Assembly (NCBI GenBank): GCA_017548125.1
Contig: JAFYNK010000029.1
Span: 1-40,833 of the forward strand
Direction: 5' to 3'
DNA: 40,833 nt
DNA from: Bacteroidales bacterium
Lineage (GTDB): Bacteria; Bacteroidota; Bacteroidia; Bacteroidales; F082
Part shown: positions 40,782 to 40,833 of the stretch, piece after piece
Numbering within the stretch: position 1 is the stretch's first letter
Layout: each line of letters begins with the position of its first letter
The notes under the pieces: generated by a model
Databases searched by the model: none
The model's input: the letters and a program-made list of their open reading frames with translations, nothing else
What the model was told of the DNA's origin: nothing
Made by a program: the position numbers and the translations under genes

Positions 40782-40833
40782 AAAACGCGTACGCGTTTTG
40801 GAATTAAATGCGGGTCGTCGGTGACGCCGACCC
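40782..40833. repeat. GC-rich palindromic element at the window edge
   Basis: AAAACGCGTACGCGTTTT (40782-40799) is a perfect 18-base palindrome. After 12 bases comes a hairpin, GGGTCG paired with CGACCC, with inner CG/CG pairs and a GTGA loop (40812-40833). The composition contrasts sharply with the surrounding AT-rich sequence. The element may continue outside the window. Confidence 0.7.

Overview
The window looks like chromosomal sequence from an uncultured member of the Bacteroidales (phylum Bacteroidota). The evidence is an AT-rich genome, recurrent TAnnTTTG promoter elements of the Bacteroidetes type, two proteins with type IX secretion (T9SS) C-terminal sorting domains, a glycine-lipid acyltransferase pair, the epimerase-type threonine dehydrogenase with Kbl, and a division/cell-wall (dcw) cluster in Bacteroidetes order without murF or ddl. 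MurE carries the DNPR motif and dapD is present, so the peptidoglycan is probably of the meso-diaminopimelate type. No phage, insertion sequence, plasmid gene or CRISPR array was seen.

Layout. 1-2.5 kb: a BspA-like T9SS surface protein and a small secreted protein with a sorting-signal-like tail. 2.5-4.8 kb: kbl-tdh, threonine to glycine plus acetyl-CoA. 4.8-7.4 kb (minus strand): two tandem DUF2147 proteins, purN and a butyrate-kinase-like protein with altered active-site motifs. 7.5-22.3 kb (minus strand): the dcw operon mraZ-rsmH-ftsL-ftsI-murE-mraY-[murD remnant]-ftsW-murG-murC-ftsQ-ftsA-ftsZ, with overlapping or closely packed genes, MraZ-type operator boxes upstream and one strong terminator after ftsZ. 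22.5-24.9 kb: glsA-glsB-engB. 25.0-27.4 kb (minus strand): a TPR lipoprotein, def, ruvX and an unknown secreted protein. 27.5-33.4 kb: dapD, tRNA-His (minus), a DppC-like permease, tRNA-Leu, trigger factor, clpP, clpX. 33.5-37.7 kb (minus strand): a T9SS cargo protein, hutU and a membrane glycosyltransferase. 37.8-40.7 kb: tgt, an LptG-like permease and a deoxynucleoside kinase.

The most unusual points are these. (1) murD, in its normal dcw position, is reduced to a 182-codon piece covering only the ligase C-terminal domain, and it has also lost residues expected for D-glutamate binding. (2) Spacers contain micro-arrays of short words, usually four units of 7 or 8 bp. They sit either directly upstream of TATCTTTG-type promoters (ruvX, hutU, dapD, and a 14-bp version at the deoxynucleoside kinase) or immediately after stop codons. 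(3) Several housekeeping proteins have altered architecture: a butyrate-kinase-like protein lacking family motifs, a trigger factor without its PPIase domain, and a Tgt without the zinc cysteines. Everything here was read by eye. Domain assignments rest on recognised motifs and remembered family sequences, not on searches.
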